Positions 1 through 5,098 of a DNA stretch of 5,098 nucleotides are shown here, piece after piece. The notes under the pieces are model-generated. The model searched no databases, was not told the DNA's origin, and saw nothing but the letters and a program-made list of their open reading frames with translations. This stretch comes from a bacterium HR39. Its GTDB lineage: Bacteria; Pseudomonadota; Alphaproteobacteria; Geminicoccales; Geminicoccaceae. The stretch covers positions 1-5,098 of the forward strand of contig BEIP01000141.1 in the NCBI GenBank assembly GCA_002898955.1. Reading direction: 5' to 3'. How positions within the stretch are numbered: position 1 is the first letter of the stretch; each line of letters opens with the position of its first letter. Both the position numbers and the translations under genes were made by a program.

Positions 1-889
1 GATTCCCCTGAAGCGCCGACGCTCCCCCCGGCCCGGCCAGTCCGCGGGCGAAGGCGAGCGGCACCGCCACGTCCAGCGCCAACGCGGCCGGGCGTACCGC
101 CTCGGCGTAGTCGCGGTAGAGCGGCCCGAGGCCGCGGGGAAAGCCGATCACCGGCACCTGCGGGAAGTGCCGGCGCAGCTCCCCGACGATGCGACGGGCC
201 GGCTCGATCACGAAGGCGCGCGCGAGCGGCTCGGGCAGCACGCCGGCCCAGCTGTCGAACAGCTTCACCGCTTCGGCCCCGTGTTCGATCTGCCGCCGCA
301 GGAAGTGGAGCACCGCCCCGGCGAGGCGGTCGATCAGCCCGCGCACGAAGTCGAAAGCGGCGAACGCCAGGGTGCGGGCGCGGGCGAAGTCCTTCGATCC
401 GCCGCCCTTGAGCAGATAGGCGGCGAGCGTCCACGGCGCGCCGGCGAAGCCGATCAGCGTCACGCCGGGCGGCAGCGCCGCCCGCACCCGCTCCACCGTC
501 TCGCAGACGGGAGCGAGATGGCGGTCGAAGGCCTCGTGATCGAAGACCGGAAGCGGGTCCTGCGGCCCGAGGGTCTCCACCCGCGGTCCCTCGCCCTCGA
601 CGAAGCGCACCGGCACGCCGAGGGCGTGCGGCACCACCAGGATGTCCGAGAACAGGATGGCGGCATCGAGCGGGAAGCGGCGCAGCGGCTGCAGCGTGAC
701 CTCGGCGGCCAGCTCCGGCGTGTAGCAGAGCTCGAGGAAGTCGCGCACCCTCGCCCGCACCGCCCGGTACTCCGGCAGATAGCGGCCGGCCTGCCGCATG
801 AACCAGACGGGCGGCGGATCGAGGCGCTCGCCGGCCAGCACCCGCAGCAGGCGCTTGGCCGGAGCAGGCTCGACACGGGCGGGCGGCAT
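1..889 (-). CDS. hemE: Uroporphyrinogen decarboxylase, HemE (3' end outside window)
   Basis: Cytosolic enzyme that removes the four acetate carboxyl groups of uroporphyrinogen III to give coproporphyrinogen III in haem and related tetrapyrrole synthesis. Seen: 296 complete codons. The N-terminal signature PPVWFMRQAGRYLPEYR lies at residues 26-42, with the substrate-binding arginines R32 and R36. FSDILVVP at 80-87 carries D82, matching the catalytic Asp (human D86). The second signature GFAGAPWTLAAYLLKGG is at 147-163, with Y158 matching human Y164, and FDSWAG at 211-216 has S213 matching human S219. The sequence reaches the conserved LQGN segment at the left edge, so about 50 residues of a usual 340-350, including the conserved C-terminal His, are missing. 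The start is the ATG at 889-887, preceded by GGAGGAGG at 900-893. It is divergent from ppsR, a pairing typical of alphaproteobacteria. The family assignment is close to certain. Confidence 0.97.
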   Translation of the reverse strand, partial: MPPARVEPAPAKRLLRVLAGERLDPPPVWFMRQAGRYLPEYRAVRARVRDFLELCYTPELAAEVTLQPLRRFPLDAAILFSDILVVPHALGVPVRFVEGEGPRVETLGPQDPLPVFDHEAFDRHLAPVCETVERVRAALPPGVTLIGFAGAPWTLAAYLLKGGGSKDFARARTLAFAAFDFVRGLIDRLAGAVLHFLRRQIEHGAEAVKLFDSWAGVLPEPLARAFVIEPARRIVGELRRHFPQVPVIGFPRGLGPLYRDYAEAVRPAALALDVAVPLAFARGLAGPGGASALQGN

Positions 890-1254
890 CCACCTCCTCC
901 CCGCTTTCTCTTCCGAAAGGAAGGGCGGTGGTGGCGGTTTGGCGTCGGCATGGCGGGAATTCAACGGCTGTCCCCCCGCTTTTCCGTCCTCCGGCCGGGA
1001 CCGGCGGGATGGCGGGAAGATGCTGTGGAAAACGCCTTGAAAAGGGCCGCGCGGTCCGCGAGTCTGGTCGGCGGAGCGCGGCCGGCCGGCCGCCCGGTGG
1101 AAGCCGTGGAACCATGCCGGCCTCGCCGCTTTCCGCCCCCGAAGGCCCACCCGTCGGCGAGGCGGTGGACGGATCCGGGAAAGGGACCGGGAACGGGCCC
1201 GGGCACCCGTCCGGAGAGGAACTGTCCCGCCTTTTCCGCGAGGCTGTCCAGAAG
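890..1254. other. Divergent hemE-ppsR intergenic region; no gene seen
   Basis: This 365-bp stretch lies between the hemE start and the preferred ppsR start. Apart from the hemE ribosome binding site and hairpin it holds four things: a DnaA-box-like 9-mer TGTGGAAAA at 1024-1032 (one mismatch to TGTGGATAA); a 10-bp direct repeat ATGGCGGGAA at 950-959 and 1009-1018; a perfect 16-bp palindrome GCGGCCGGCCGGCCGC at 1078-1093; and an open frame joined to ppsR. Codons of that frame before 1255 use A or T at the third position far more often than codons after it, which suggests the region is largely non-coding. It must contain the promoters of two divergent transcripts, but I find no convincing -35/-10 pair for ppsR. 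No AT-rich unwinding segment is visible. Confidence 0.6.
893..925 (-). promoter_or_regulatory. hemE leader: strong Shine-Dalgarno preceded by a short hairpin
   Basis: On the minus strand, GGAGGAGG (900-893) lies just before the hemE ATG and fixes its start. Immediately upstream, 908-925 can form a 7-bp stem with a 4-nt loop; read on the plus strand it is CTCTTCC-GAAA-GGAAGGG, with one G-T wobble. A possible promoter lies further up: TTGAAT at 964-959 and, 17 bp on, a poor -10 (CAAACC, 941-936). The ribosome binding site is clear, the hairpin is seen but its function is unknown, and the promoter is weak. Confidence 0.5.
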
Positions 1255-2154
1255 GTGACCCGCCGCGAGCCCATCCGCCTCAACGTGCACCTCGTGTCGG
1301 ATTCGACCGGCGAGACGGTGACCACCGTCGCCCGCGCGGCGCTGGCGCAGTTCGAGGACGTGGAGCCGGTCGAGAACGTCTGGTTCTTCGTGCGCACCCG
1401 CGAGCAGCTCGAGCGCATCCTCGCGGTGATCAGCCAGCGCCCGGGGCTGGTGCTCTACACGCTGGTGCAGCCCGAGCTGCGCCACCGGCTGGAGGAGCAC
1501 TGCCGGCGGCTCGACATCCCCTGCGTGGCGGTGCTGGACCCGGTGGTCCACGCCCTCACGGTGCTGGTGGGAGCGGCGGGACGGCCGCGGGTGGGCCGCC
1601 AGCACGCCCTCGACCAGTCCTATTTCCGCCGCATCGAGGCCCTCAACTTCGCCCTGCGCCACGACGACGGCCAGCACGTGGAGGAGCTGGACCAGGCCGA
1701 CGTGGTGCTGGTGGGGGTCTCGCGCACCTCCAAGACGCCCACCTGCATGTACCTGGCCCAGCGCGGGGTGAAGGCGGCGAACGTCCCGCTGGTGCCCGGC
1801 GCGCCCCACATGACGGTGCTGGAGCGGCTCAGGGAGCCGCTCGTGGTCGGCCTCACCATCCGGCCCGAGGTGCTGGTGGAGATCCGCCGCACCCGCCAGC
1901 GGATGCTGGGGCTCGATCCCGATTCGGACGGGCGCTACGGGCGCGACTACGTCGACCTCGACGCGGTGCGCCGCGAGATCGTGCAGGCGCGCCGGCTCTA
2001 TGCCCGGATGGGGTGGCCGGAGATCGACGTGACGCGGCGCTCGGTGGAGGAGACGGCGGCGGCGGTCTACCAGATGCTGCAGATGCGCCGGCGTCCGGAT
2101 CTGGCCGACCTCGGCCCGCCGCCGGTGATCCCGCCGGCCGACCCCGGCGAGTGA
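1255..2154 (+). CDS. ppsR: Pyruvate, phosphate dikinase regulatory protein (DUF299 family)
   Basis: Bifunctional cytosolic enzyme: an ADP-dependent kinase that inactivates pyruvate,phosphate dikinase by phosphorylating its active-site Thr, and a Pi-dependent pyrophosphorylase that reverses this, so it sets flux between pyruvate and PEP. Seen: HLVSDSTGET at residues 12-21, QHALDQSYFRRIEALNF at 116-132 followed by HDDGQ at 136-140, the P-loop-like nucleotide site GVSRTSKTP at 154-162, then RGVKAANVPLVPG, and DVTRRSVEETAAAV near the C terminus. The frame stays open upstream. The GTG at 1255 gives 299 residues, near the usual 270-280, and matches where family members begin and where codon use becomes strongly GC3. 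The ATG at 1114 would add a 47-residue Gly/Pro-rich tail (346 aa), and GTG 928 more still; 1114 cannot be excluded. GAGG at 1240-1243 is a weak ribosome binding site for 1255. This is not the unrelated photosynthesis repressor also called PpsR. Confidence 0.93.
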   Translation: MTRREPIRLNVHLVSDSTGETVTTVARAALAQFEDVEPVENVWFFVRTREQLERILAVISQRPGLVLYTLVQPELRHRLEEHCRRLDIPCVAVLDPVVHALTVLVGAAGRPRVGRQHALDQSYFRRIEALNFALRHDDGQHVEELDQADVVLVGVSRTSKTPTCMYLAQRGVKAANVPLVPGAPHMTVLERLREPLVVGLTIRPEVLVEIRRTRQRMLGLDPDSDGRYGRDYVDLDAVRREIVQARRLYARMGWPEIDVTRRSVEETAAAVYQMLQMRRRPDLADLGPPPVIPPADPGE

Positions 2155-2163
2155 GGGGTCGGC

Positions 2164-2892
2164 ATGGCCGCTCCGTCCGCCCGCCGCGGGCGGCGCCGTC
2201 CGCTGTCGACGCTCCTCGGGACTCTCGGCATCCTCGCCGCCGCCGTGCTGGTGGCCTACGGGGGCTACCGCGCCGGCCTCGCCGAGGGCCGCGCCGAGCG
2301 CGAGCGCCTTCGCACCGAACTGCAGCGCGCCCGCGAGCAGGTGCGCATCCTCGAGGAGCGCGGGGCCCGCACGGCGCAGCGGCTCGACGCCCTGCACCTC
2401 GCCTACCGCGAGCTGGAGCGGCGCTACCGCGAGCGGGCCATCGAGGGGGAACTCGAAGAGGTGCTGGTGCTGCTGCGGCGCAAGCTGGCGGAGGGCGTGC
2501 CGCTCGCGCGCCTGCGCTTCCTCGTGGAGAATGCGGCGGTCGAGCGGCGCTGCGGCGAGAGCGAGCGGGCGCGTCTGTACGTGCGGGTGCCGCTCGCCCG
2601 CGACCGGCGGGCCGCCGCCACCCTGGCCGGCGGAGTCCTCACCCTCGCGGCGGAGGGCGAGCCCGCGCGCGACGAGGAGGGGCGGCCGGAGGCGTGGTAC
2701 GATCCCCTGAAGCCGGTGCGGGTGCGCATCCTGCGCCTCGACGGGCGCAGCGAGGAACTGGAGGGCCCGCTTCCGCTGGCCCGCGAACTGCTGGTGGGCA
2801 ACGCCGTCTACCGGCTGGTGCTGGCGCCCGATCCGCGCCGCGGCTGGCTGGAGGTGACGGTGCAGCGCTGCGACGCCGCGCAGCCGCGCTGA
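2164..2892 (+). CDS. Uncharacterised single-pass membrane protein with coiled coil and periplasmic domain
   Basis: I do not recognise a named family; the product has 242 residues. A basic N terminus (R7-R12) precedes one hydrophobic segment at about 14-35 (LSTLLGTLGILAAAVLVAYGGY), which predicts an inner-membrane anchor with the rest in the periplasm. Residues about 37-93 are charged, rich in Arg, Glu and Leu, with heptad-like spacing, and probably form a coiled coil. Residues about 95-242 look like a compact alpha/beta domain with two cysteines, C130 (ERRCGES) and C236 (VQRCD), which could form a disulfide. A Trp/Tyr/Pro segment, EAWYDPLKPVRVRIL, lies at 176-190. The ATG is 9 bp after the ppsR stop, and its ribosome binding site GAGGGG (2153-2158) overlaps that stop, so the two are almost certainly cotranscribed. 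Strong GC3 bias supports coding. The fold resembles periplasm-facing helper proteins in outline only. Function is unknown; a role with the TolC channel downstream is a guess from position. Confidence 0.85.
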   Translation: MAAPSARRGRRRPLSTLLGTLGILAAAVLVAYGGYRAGLAEGRAERERLRTELQRAREQVRILEERGARTAQRLDALHLAYRELERRYRERAIEGELEEVLVLLRRKLAEGVPLARLRFLVENAAVERRCGESERARLYVRVPLARDRRAAATLAGGVLTLAAEGEPARDEEGRPEAWYDPLKPVRVRILRLDGRSEELEGPLPLARELLVGNAVYRLVLAPDPRRGWLEVTVQRCDAAQPR

Positions 2893-2958
2893 TCCCTCCG
2901 GCGTCCGCGACCTTGCGTCCGTGCCCGCGCGGTTCCACACAGGAGCAGGGGCGCACAT

Positions 2959-2982
2959 ATCAGCGAAAGCTGATGGAGGAGG
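2959..2982 (+). promoter_or_regulatory. tolC leader: GAAA tetraloop hairpin abutting a strong Shine-Dalgarno
   Basis: In the 97-bp gap before tolC, 2959-2974 reads ATCAGC-GAAA-GCTGAT, a perfect 6-bp stem closed by a GNRA-type loop. The next base starts GGAGGAGG (2975-2982), 7 nt before the ATG at 2990, which fixes the tolC start and rules out the upstream in-frame GTG at 2921. A stem touching the ribosome binding site could affect translation or protect a processed 5' end; that is inference. I see no terminator between 2893 and 2958 and no good promoter, so read-through from ppsR is possible. Confidence 0.5.
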
Positions 2983-2989
2983 CAGGGGG

Positions 2990-4384
2990 ATGGCGGCAGC
3001 GACCAGGAACGTGCGGCGTGCCGCTCCGCTCGTGGGGGTGCTGGTGGCGGCGTGGTTCGCGGCGGCACCGGGGGCGGCGGCACAGGAAGGGCCGCCGGTC
3101 GCGGACCTCAACTCGGCCCTCGCCGAGGCCTACCGCACCAGTCCGGAGCTGGAGGCGGCGCGCGCCCGGGTGCGGGCCGCGGCCGAGCGCATTCCGCAGG
3201 CGCTCGCCGGCTTCCGGCCGAGCCTGTTCCTGCGCGGCAGCGTCGAGAGCGTGACGGGTGACGCCGAGACCACCTTCGGCACCCGCAGCCACCTCGACAA
3301 CACCGCCACCGCCGGGGCGCTGGCGGTCCAGCAGAACCTCTATGCCGGCGGCGGCACCACCGCGGCCGTCCGGGCCGCCGAGGCCGGCTTCGAGGCCGAG
3401 CGGCTGCGTCTTCTCGATTCCACCCAGAACGTGCTGCTGGGCGCCGTGGAGGCCTACGTGGCCGTCTGGCGGGACCGGGAGGTGCTGCGGCTGGCCGAGG
3501 CCAACCGCGAGCGGCTGCGGCGCCACCTGCAGGCCACCCGCGACCGCTTCCAGGTGGGCGAGGTGACGCGCACCGACGTGGCCCAGGCCGAGGCACGCCT
3601 CGAACAGGCGCGCGCCGAGGTGGAGCGCGCCATCGCCCAGCTGCGGGCCTCCGAGGCGAGCTTCCTGCGGGTGGTGGGCCGGCCGGCGGCGGAGCGTCTG
3701 GCGGAGCCGCGCATGGTGGCGGAGCTTCCGGCCGATCTCGGCGAGGCGCTGGCGCAGGTGGACGGACACCCGCTGGTCCGGGCCGCCCTCATGGACCTCG
3801 AGTTGGCGCGGGCGGCGCGCCGCGAGGCGGTGGCCGGCCTGCTGCCGCGGGTGGATCTCGAGGCGAGCCTGTCGGCGGCCGACGATCCCACCACCCAGCT
3901 CGACTGGCAGCGCAGCGCCAGCGTGCGGCTCGGGGTGAGCGTGCCCGTCTGGCAGGGCGGCCTGCAGCACGCCCGGGTGCGCGAGGCGGGGCAGCAGATC
4001 CAGGCGGCGCAGCGGGCGGTGGACGCGGCGCGGCGCGAGGTGGCGCGGCGGGTGCGCACCGCCTTCGAGCAGCTCCGGGCCACCGAGGCGGCGATCCGCG
4101 CGGTGGAGGCGCAGGTGCGCGCCAACCGCGTCGCGCTGCAGGGGGTCGAGCAGGAGGCGGCCGTGGGCGCACGGACGGTGCTGGACGTGCTGGACGCGGA
4201 GCAGGAGCTGGTCCGATCGGAAGTCGATCTGGCCCGCGCCCGGGCGGACCGCGTCACCGCCGCCTACGGGCTCGCGGCGGCGCTGGGGCGGCTGCTGCCC
4301 GGCGAGCTCGGGCCGGTGGTCGAGCCCTACGACCCCGAGTTCTACGCGCGGCAGGCGCGCCGGCGGCTGTTCGGGCTGGAATGA
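2990..4384 (+). CDS. tolC: TolC-family outer membrane efflux/secretion channel
   Basis: Outer-membrane duct expected to form a trimeric beta-barrel/alpha-tunnel that works with an inner-membrane transporter and an adaptor in drug efflux or type I secretion. The product has 464 residues, usual for the family. A signal peptide is clear: basic RNVRR, hydrophobic core to about residue 26, probable cleavage after AAA at 29-31. Two outer-membrane efflux repeats follow. The first has SPELEAARARVRAA at 51-64, QNLYAGGGTTAAVRAAE at 115-131 and VGEVTRTDVAQAEARL at 189-204. The second has VPVWQGGLQHARVREA at 318-333 and VGARTVLDVLDAEQEL at 392-407. The matched VG-x-x-T...DV...AE...L elements mark the internal duplication of the family. 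Long Ala/Arg/Glu-rich heptads between them fit the helical barrel. No adaptor or transporter gene lies in the window, so the partner, and hence the substrate, is unknown. The start is set by GGAGGAGG at 2975-2982. Confidence 0.95.
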   Translation: MAAATRNVRRAAPLVGVLVAAWFAAAPGAAAQEGPPVADLNSALAEAYRTSPELEAARARVRAAAERIPQALAGFRPSLFLRGSVESVTGDAETTFGTRSHLDNTATAGALAVQQNLYAGGGTTAAVRAAEAGFEAERLRLLDSTQNVLLGAVEAYVAVWRDREVLRLAEANRERLRRHLQATRDRFQVGEVTRTDVAQAEARLEQARAEVERAIAQLRASEASFLRVVGRPAAERLAEPRMVAELPADLGEALAQVDGHPLVRAALMDLELARAARREAVAGLLPRVDLEASLSAADDPTTQLDWQRSASVRLGVSVPVWQGGLQHARVREAGQQIQAAQRAVDAARREVARRVRTAFEQLRATEAAIRAVEAQVRANRVALQGVEQEAAVGARTVLDVLDAEQELVRSEVDLARARADRVTAAYGLAAALGRLLPGELGPVVEPYDPEFYARQARRRLFGLE

Positions 4385-4407
4385 CGGTCGCCGGGCGGGA
4401 CCGCTTT
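4385..4407 (+). terminator. Possible weak terminator after tolC
   Basis: Directly after the tolC stop, CGGTC (4385-4389) and GACCG (4399-4403) can pair around a 9-nt loop, followed by CTTT. The stem is only 5 bp and the T tract is three bases, so termination is uncertain. A Rho-dependent end or read-through into the next gene is equally possible. Confidence 0.25.
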
Positions 4408-4454
4408 CGCACCGGCGCTTACGCTTCCTTAACCGTGGCCGGGCACGCTGCCGG

Positions 4455-4471
4455 CGGATCCGCAGGATCCG
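4455..4471 (+). promoter_or_regulatory. Perfect inverted repeat in the leader of the SCPU gene
   Basis: CGGATCC-GCA-GGATCCG is a perfect 7-bp inverted repeat with a 3-nt centre; flanking bases allow two more G-T pairs and one G-C pair. It lies 51 bp after the candidate tolC terminator and 23 bp before the ribosome binding site of the SCPU gene (GGAGGA, 4494-4499). It could be an operator, an RNA hairpin or part of a terminator; no U tract follows (TTGCTGG). The dyad is seen; its role is not known. Confidence 0.4.
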
Positions 4472-4505
4472 TTGCTGGAAAAACCGGCGAAGCGGAGGAC
4501 GACGG

Positions 4506-5003
4506 ATGGAGCACATGCGGCTGCGCCGTCTCGCGGCGGCGGCTTCCCTGTTCGCGGTGGCGGCGATCCCGCAGCCCCTCCCGGCGGCATCCGAAACGGG
4601 AACCCTGACCGCCCGGGTCGAGGTGGTCTCGACCTGCACGGTGCGCGACGCCGAGATCGACTTCGGCACCTACGTCTCCGGTCAGCAGGACGACGTGGAC
4701 GCCACGGCGGTGATCGAGGTGGCCGAGTGTCCGGTGGGCAGCGTGCGGCTCGAGCTCGACGGCGGCGGCAGCGGCAACGTGAGGAGGCGCCAGATGCGCG
4801 ACGGCTCCGGCCACACCGTCGACTATCAGATCTACGCCGACTCCGCGAGGCGCACCGTCTTCGGCGACGGCCGCAGCGGCCGCCCGCTGCAGCTCGATGC
4901 GCAGGGATCGGGTCGGGTGACGGTCTACGCCCGCATCCCGGGCGGGCAGGTGGTGCCCGAGGGCGTCTACACCGACACGGTGCGCGTGACCATGAGCTTC
5001 TGA
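4506..5003 (+). CDS. Secreted spore coat U (SCPU) domain protein, chaperone-usher-type subunit
   Basis: Exported 165-residue protein whose mature part matches the SCPU domain, found in pilin-like subunits assembled by archaic chaperone-usher systems (Csu type) for attachment and biofilm; despite the name it does not imply spores. Seen: signal peptide MRLRRLAAAASLFAVAA, with probable cleavage near residues 27-29 (PAAS). The first strand VEVVSTCTV carries C44, followed by DFGTYVSG. A second cysteine, C75, in AECPVG probably forms the usual disulfide with C44. The typical ending follows: VDYQIYAD, FGDGRSG, VTVYARIPGGQVVPEG, then VYTDTVRVTMSF at the C terminus. The start ATG 4506 is set by GGAGGA at 4494-4499; the ATG at 4515 would be too far from it. 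Such genes usually occur with paralogues, a periplasmic chaperone and an usher; none is seen here, but the right edge is only 95 bp away. Which subunit it is cannot be told. Confidence 0.9.
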   Translation: MEHMRLRRLAAAASLFAVAAIPQPLPAASETGTLTARVEVVSTCTVRDAEIDFGTYVSGQQDDVDATAVIEVAECPVGSVRLELDGGGSGNVRRRQMRDGSGHTVDYQIYADSARRTVFGDGRSGRPLQLDAQGSGRVTVYARIPGGQVVPEGVYTDTVRVTMSF

Positions 5004-5045
5004 GCGCGGAAGCGGGCGGCGATCCGGGGCGTGCCCGGCGGAGCG

Positions 5046-5068
5046 CGGCGAGCCCGTGCCGCTCGCCG
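5046..5068 (+). terminator. GC-rich hairpin after the SCPU gene, possible terminator
   Basis: CGGCGAGC (5046-5053) and GCTCGCCG (5061-5068) form a perfect 8-bp stem with a 7-nt loop, 42 bp after the stop codon. Only TT follows, so it is not a textbook intrinsic terminator; it could also stabilise the 3' end of the mRNA or sit between genes of one operon. The rest of 5004-5098 shows no gene that I can support. Confidence 0.3.
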
Positions 5069-5098
5069 TTCCCGCCCCGACGCTGCAGCCCGGAAGGC

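Noticed and set aside
167..1258. 363-codon open frame on the plus strand opposite hemE
   Set aside because: It runs antisense to hemE, whose signatures and ribosome binding site are unmistakable; its product has no recognisable domain and crosses into the intergenic region.
2933..2961. Possible tolC promoter (TTCCAC, 17 bp, CATATC)
   Set aside because: Both hexamers match consensus poorly; it is not distinguishable from background.
2921..2989. Longer tolC start at GTG 2921
   Set aside because: It would put 23 hydrophilic residues ahead of a normal signal peptide and cover the hairpin and Shine-Dalgarno that serve the ATG at 2990.
961..3111. 716-codon open frame on the minus strand
   Set aside because: It lies antisense to ppsR and the membrane-protein gene. 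Its translation is His/Arg/Ala/Gly-rich without motifs, as expected when a high-GC gene lacks stops in its shadow frames.
2013..3254. 413-codon plus-strand frame spanning three genes
   Set aside because: An Arg/Pro/Ala/Gly-rich shadow frame overlapping ppsR, the membrane protein and tolC; no start signal or motif.
4429..4434. CTTAAC as a CtrA half-site or promoter piece
   Set aside because: Only one TTAA is present, with no second half at the required spacing and no matching -10 element.
4435..4450. Sigma-54-like element (TGGCC...CTGC) upstream of the SCPU gene
   Set aside because: The spacing between the GG and GC elements is one base too long and the remaining bases match poorly.
2960..4669. 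569-codon open frame on the minus strand
   Set aside because: Antisense shadow of tolC, of the same low-complexity kind; the plus-strand frame has clear family motifs and a signal peptide.
5031..5098. Start of a further gene at GTG codons near the right edge
   Set aside because: There is no ribosome binding site, and the few codons available are low-complexity Arg/Ala/Pro in either frame.

Overview
The window is very GC-rich, and the real genes have almost only G or C at the third codon position. It most likely comes from the chromosome of a high-GC alphaproteobacterium. Two things support this: hemE and the pyruvate,phosphate dikinase regulator (ppsR/PDRP) are divergent neighbours, as is typical of that class, and the regulator is of the PPDK type (HLVSDSTGET, GVSRTSKTP, RGVKAANVPLVPG) rather than the enterobacterial PEP-synthase type. 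The order cannot be fixed from this sequence; a Rhodospirillales-like lineage is a guess.

Layout. Positions 889 to 1 (minus) carry the first 296 codons of hemE, cut by the left edge. Positions 890-1254 are a divergent intergenic region with one DnaA-box-like 9-mer, a short direct repeat and a 16-bp palindrome. Three plus-strand genes follow: ppsR (1255-2154), an unrecognised membrane-anchored coiled-coil protein (2164-2892, 9 bp after ppsR), and a TolC-family outer-membrane channel (2990-4384). After a 121-bp gap with two dyads comes a secreted spore coat U (SCPU) domain protein, a chaperone-usher-type subunit (4506-5003). The last 95 bp contain only a GC-rich hairpin.

How the genes relate. 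HemE makes coproporphyrinogen III for haem and related tetrapyrroles. PpsR switches PPDK on and off by phosphorylation. The next three products belong to the cell envelope: a single-pass inner-membrane protein with a periplasmic domain, an outer-membrane efflux/secretion duct, and an exported adhesin-like subunit. In many alphaproteobacteria maf, aroE, coaE and dnaQ follow ppsR; here envelope genes follow instead.

I see no CRISPR array, tRNA, rRNA, insertion sequence, phage gene or toxin-antitoxin pair. No convincing new multi-gene system is visible. The best leads are the hemE/ppsR junction as a possible replication-origin neighbourhood, the uncharacterised protein between ppsR and tolC, and short hairpins just upstream of the ribosome binding sites of three genes.
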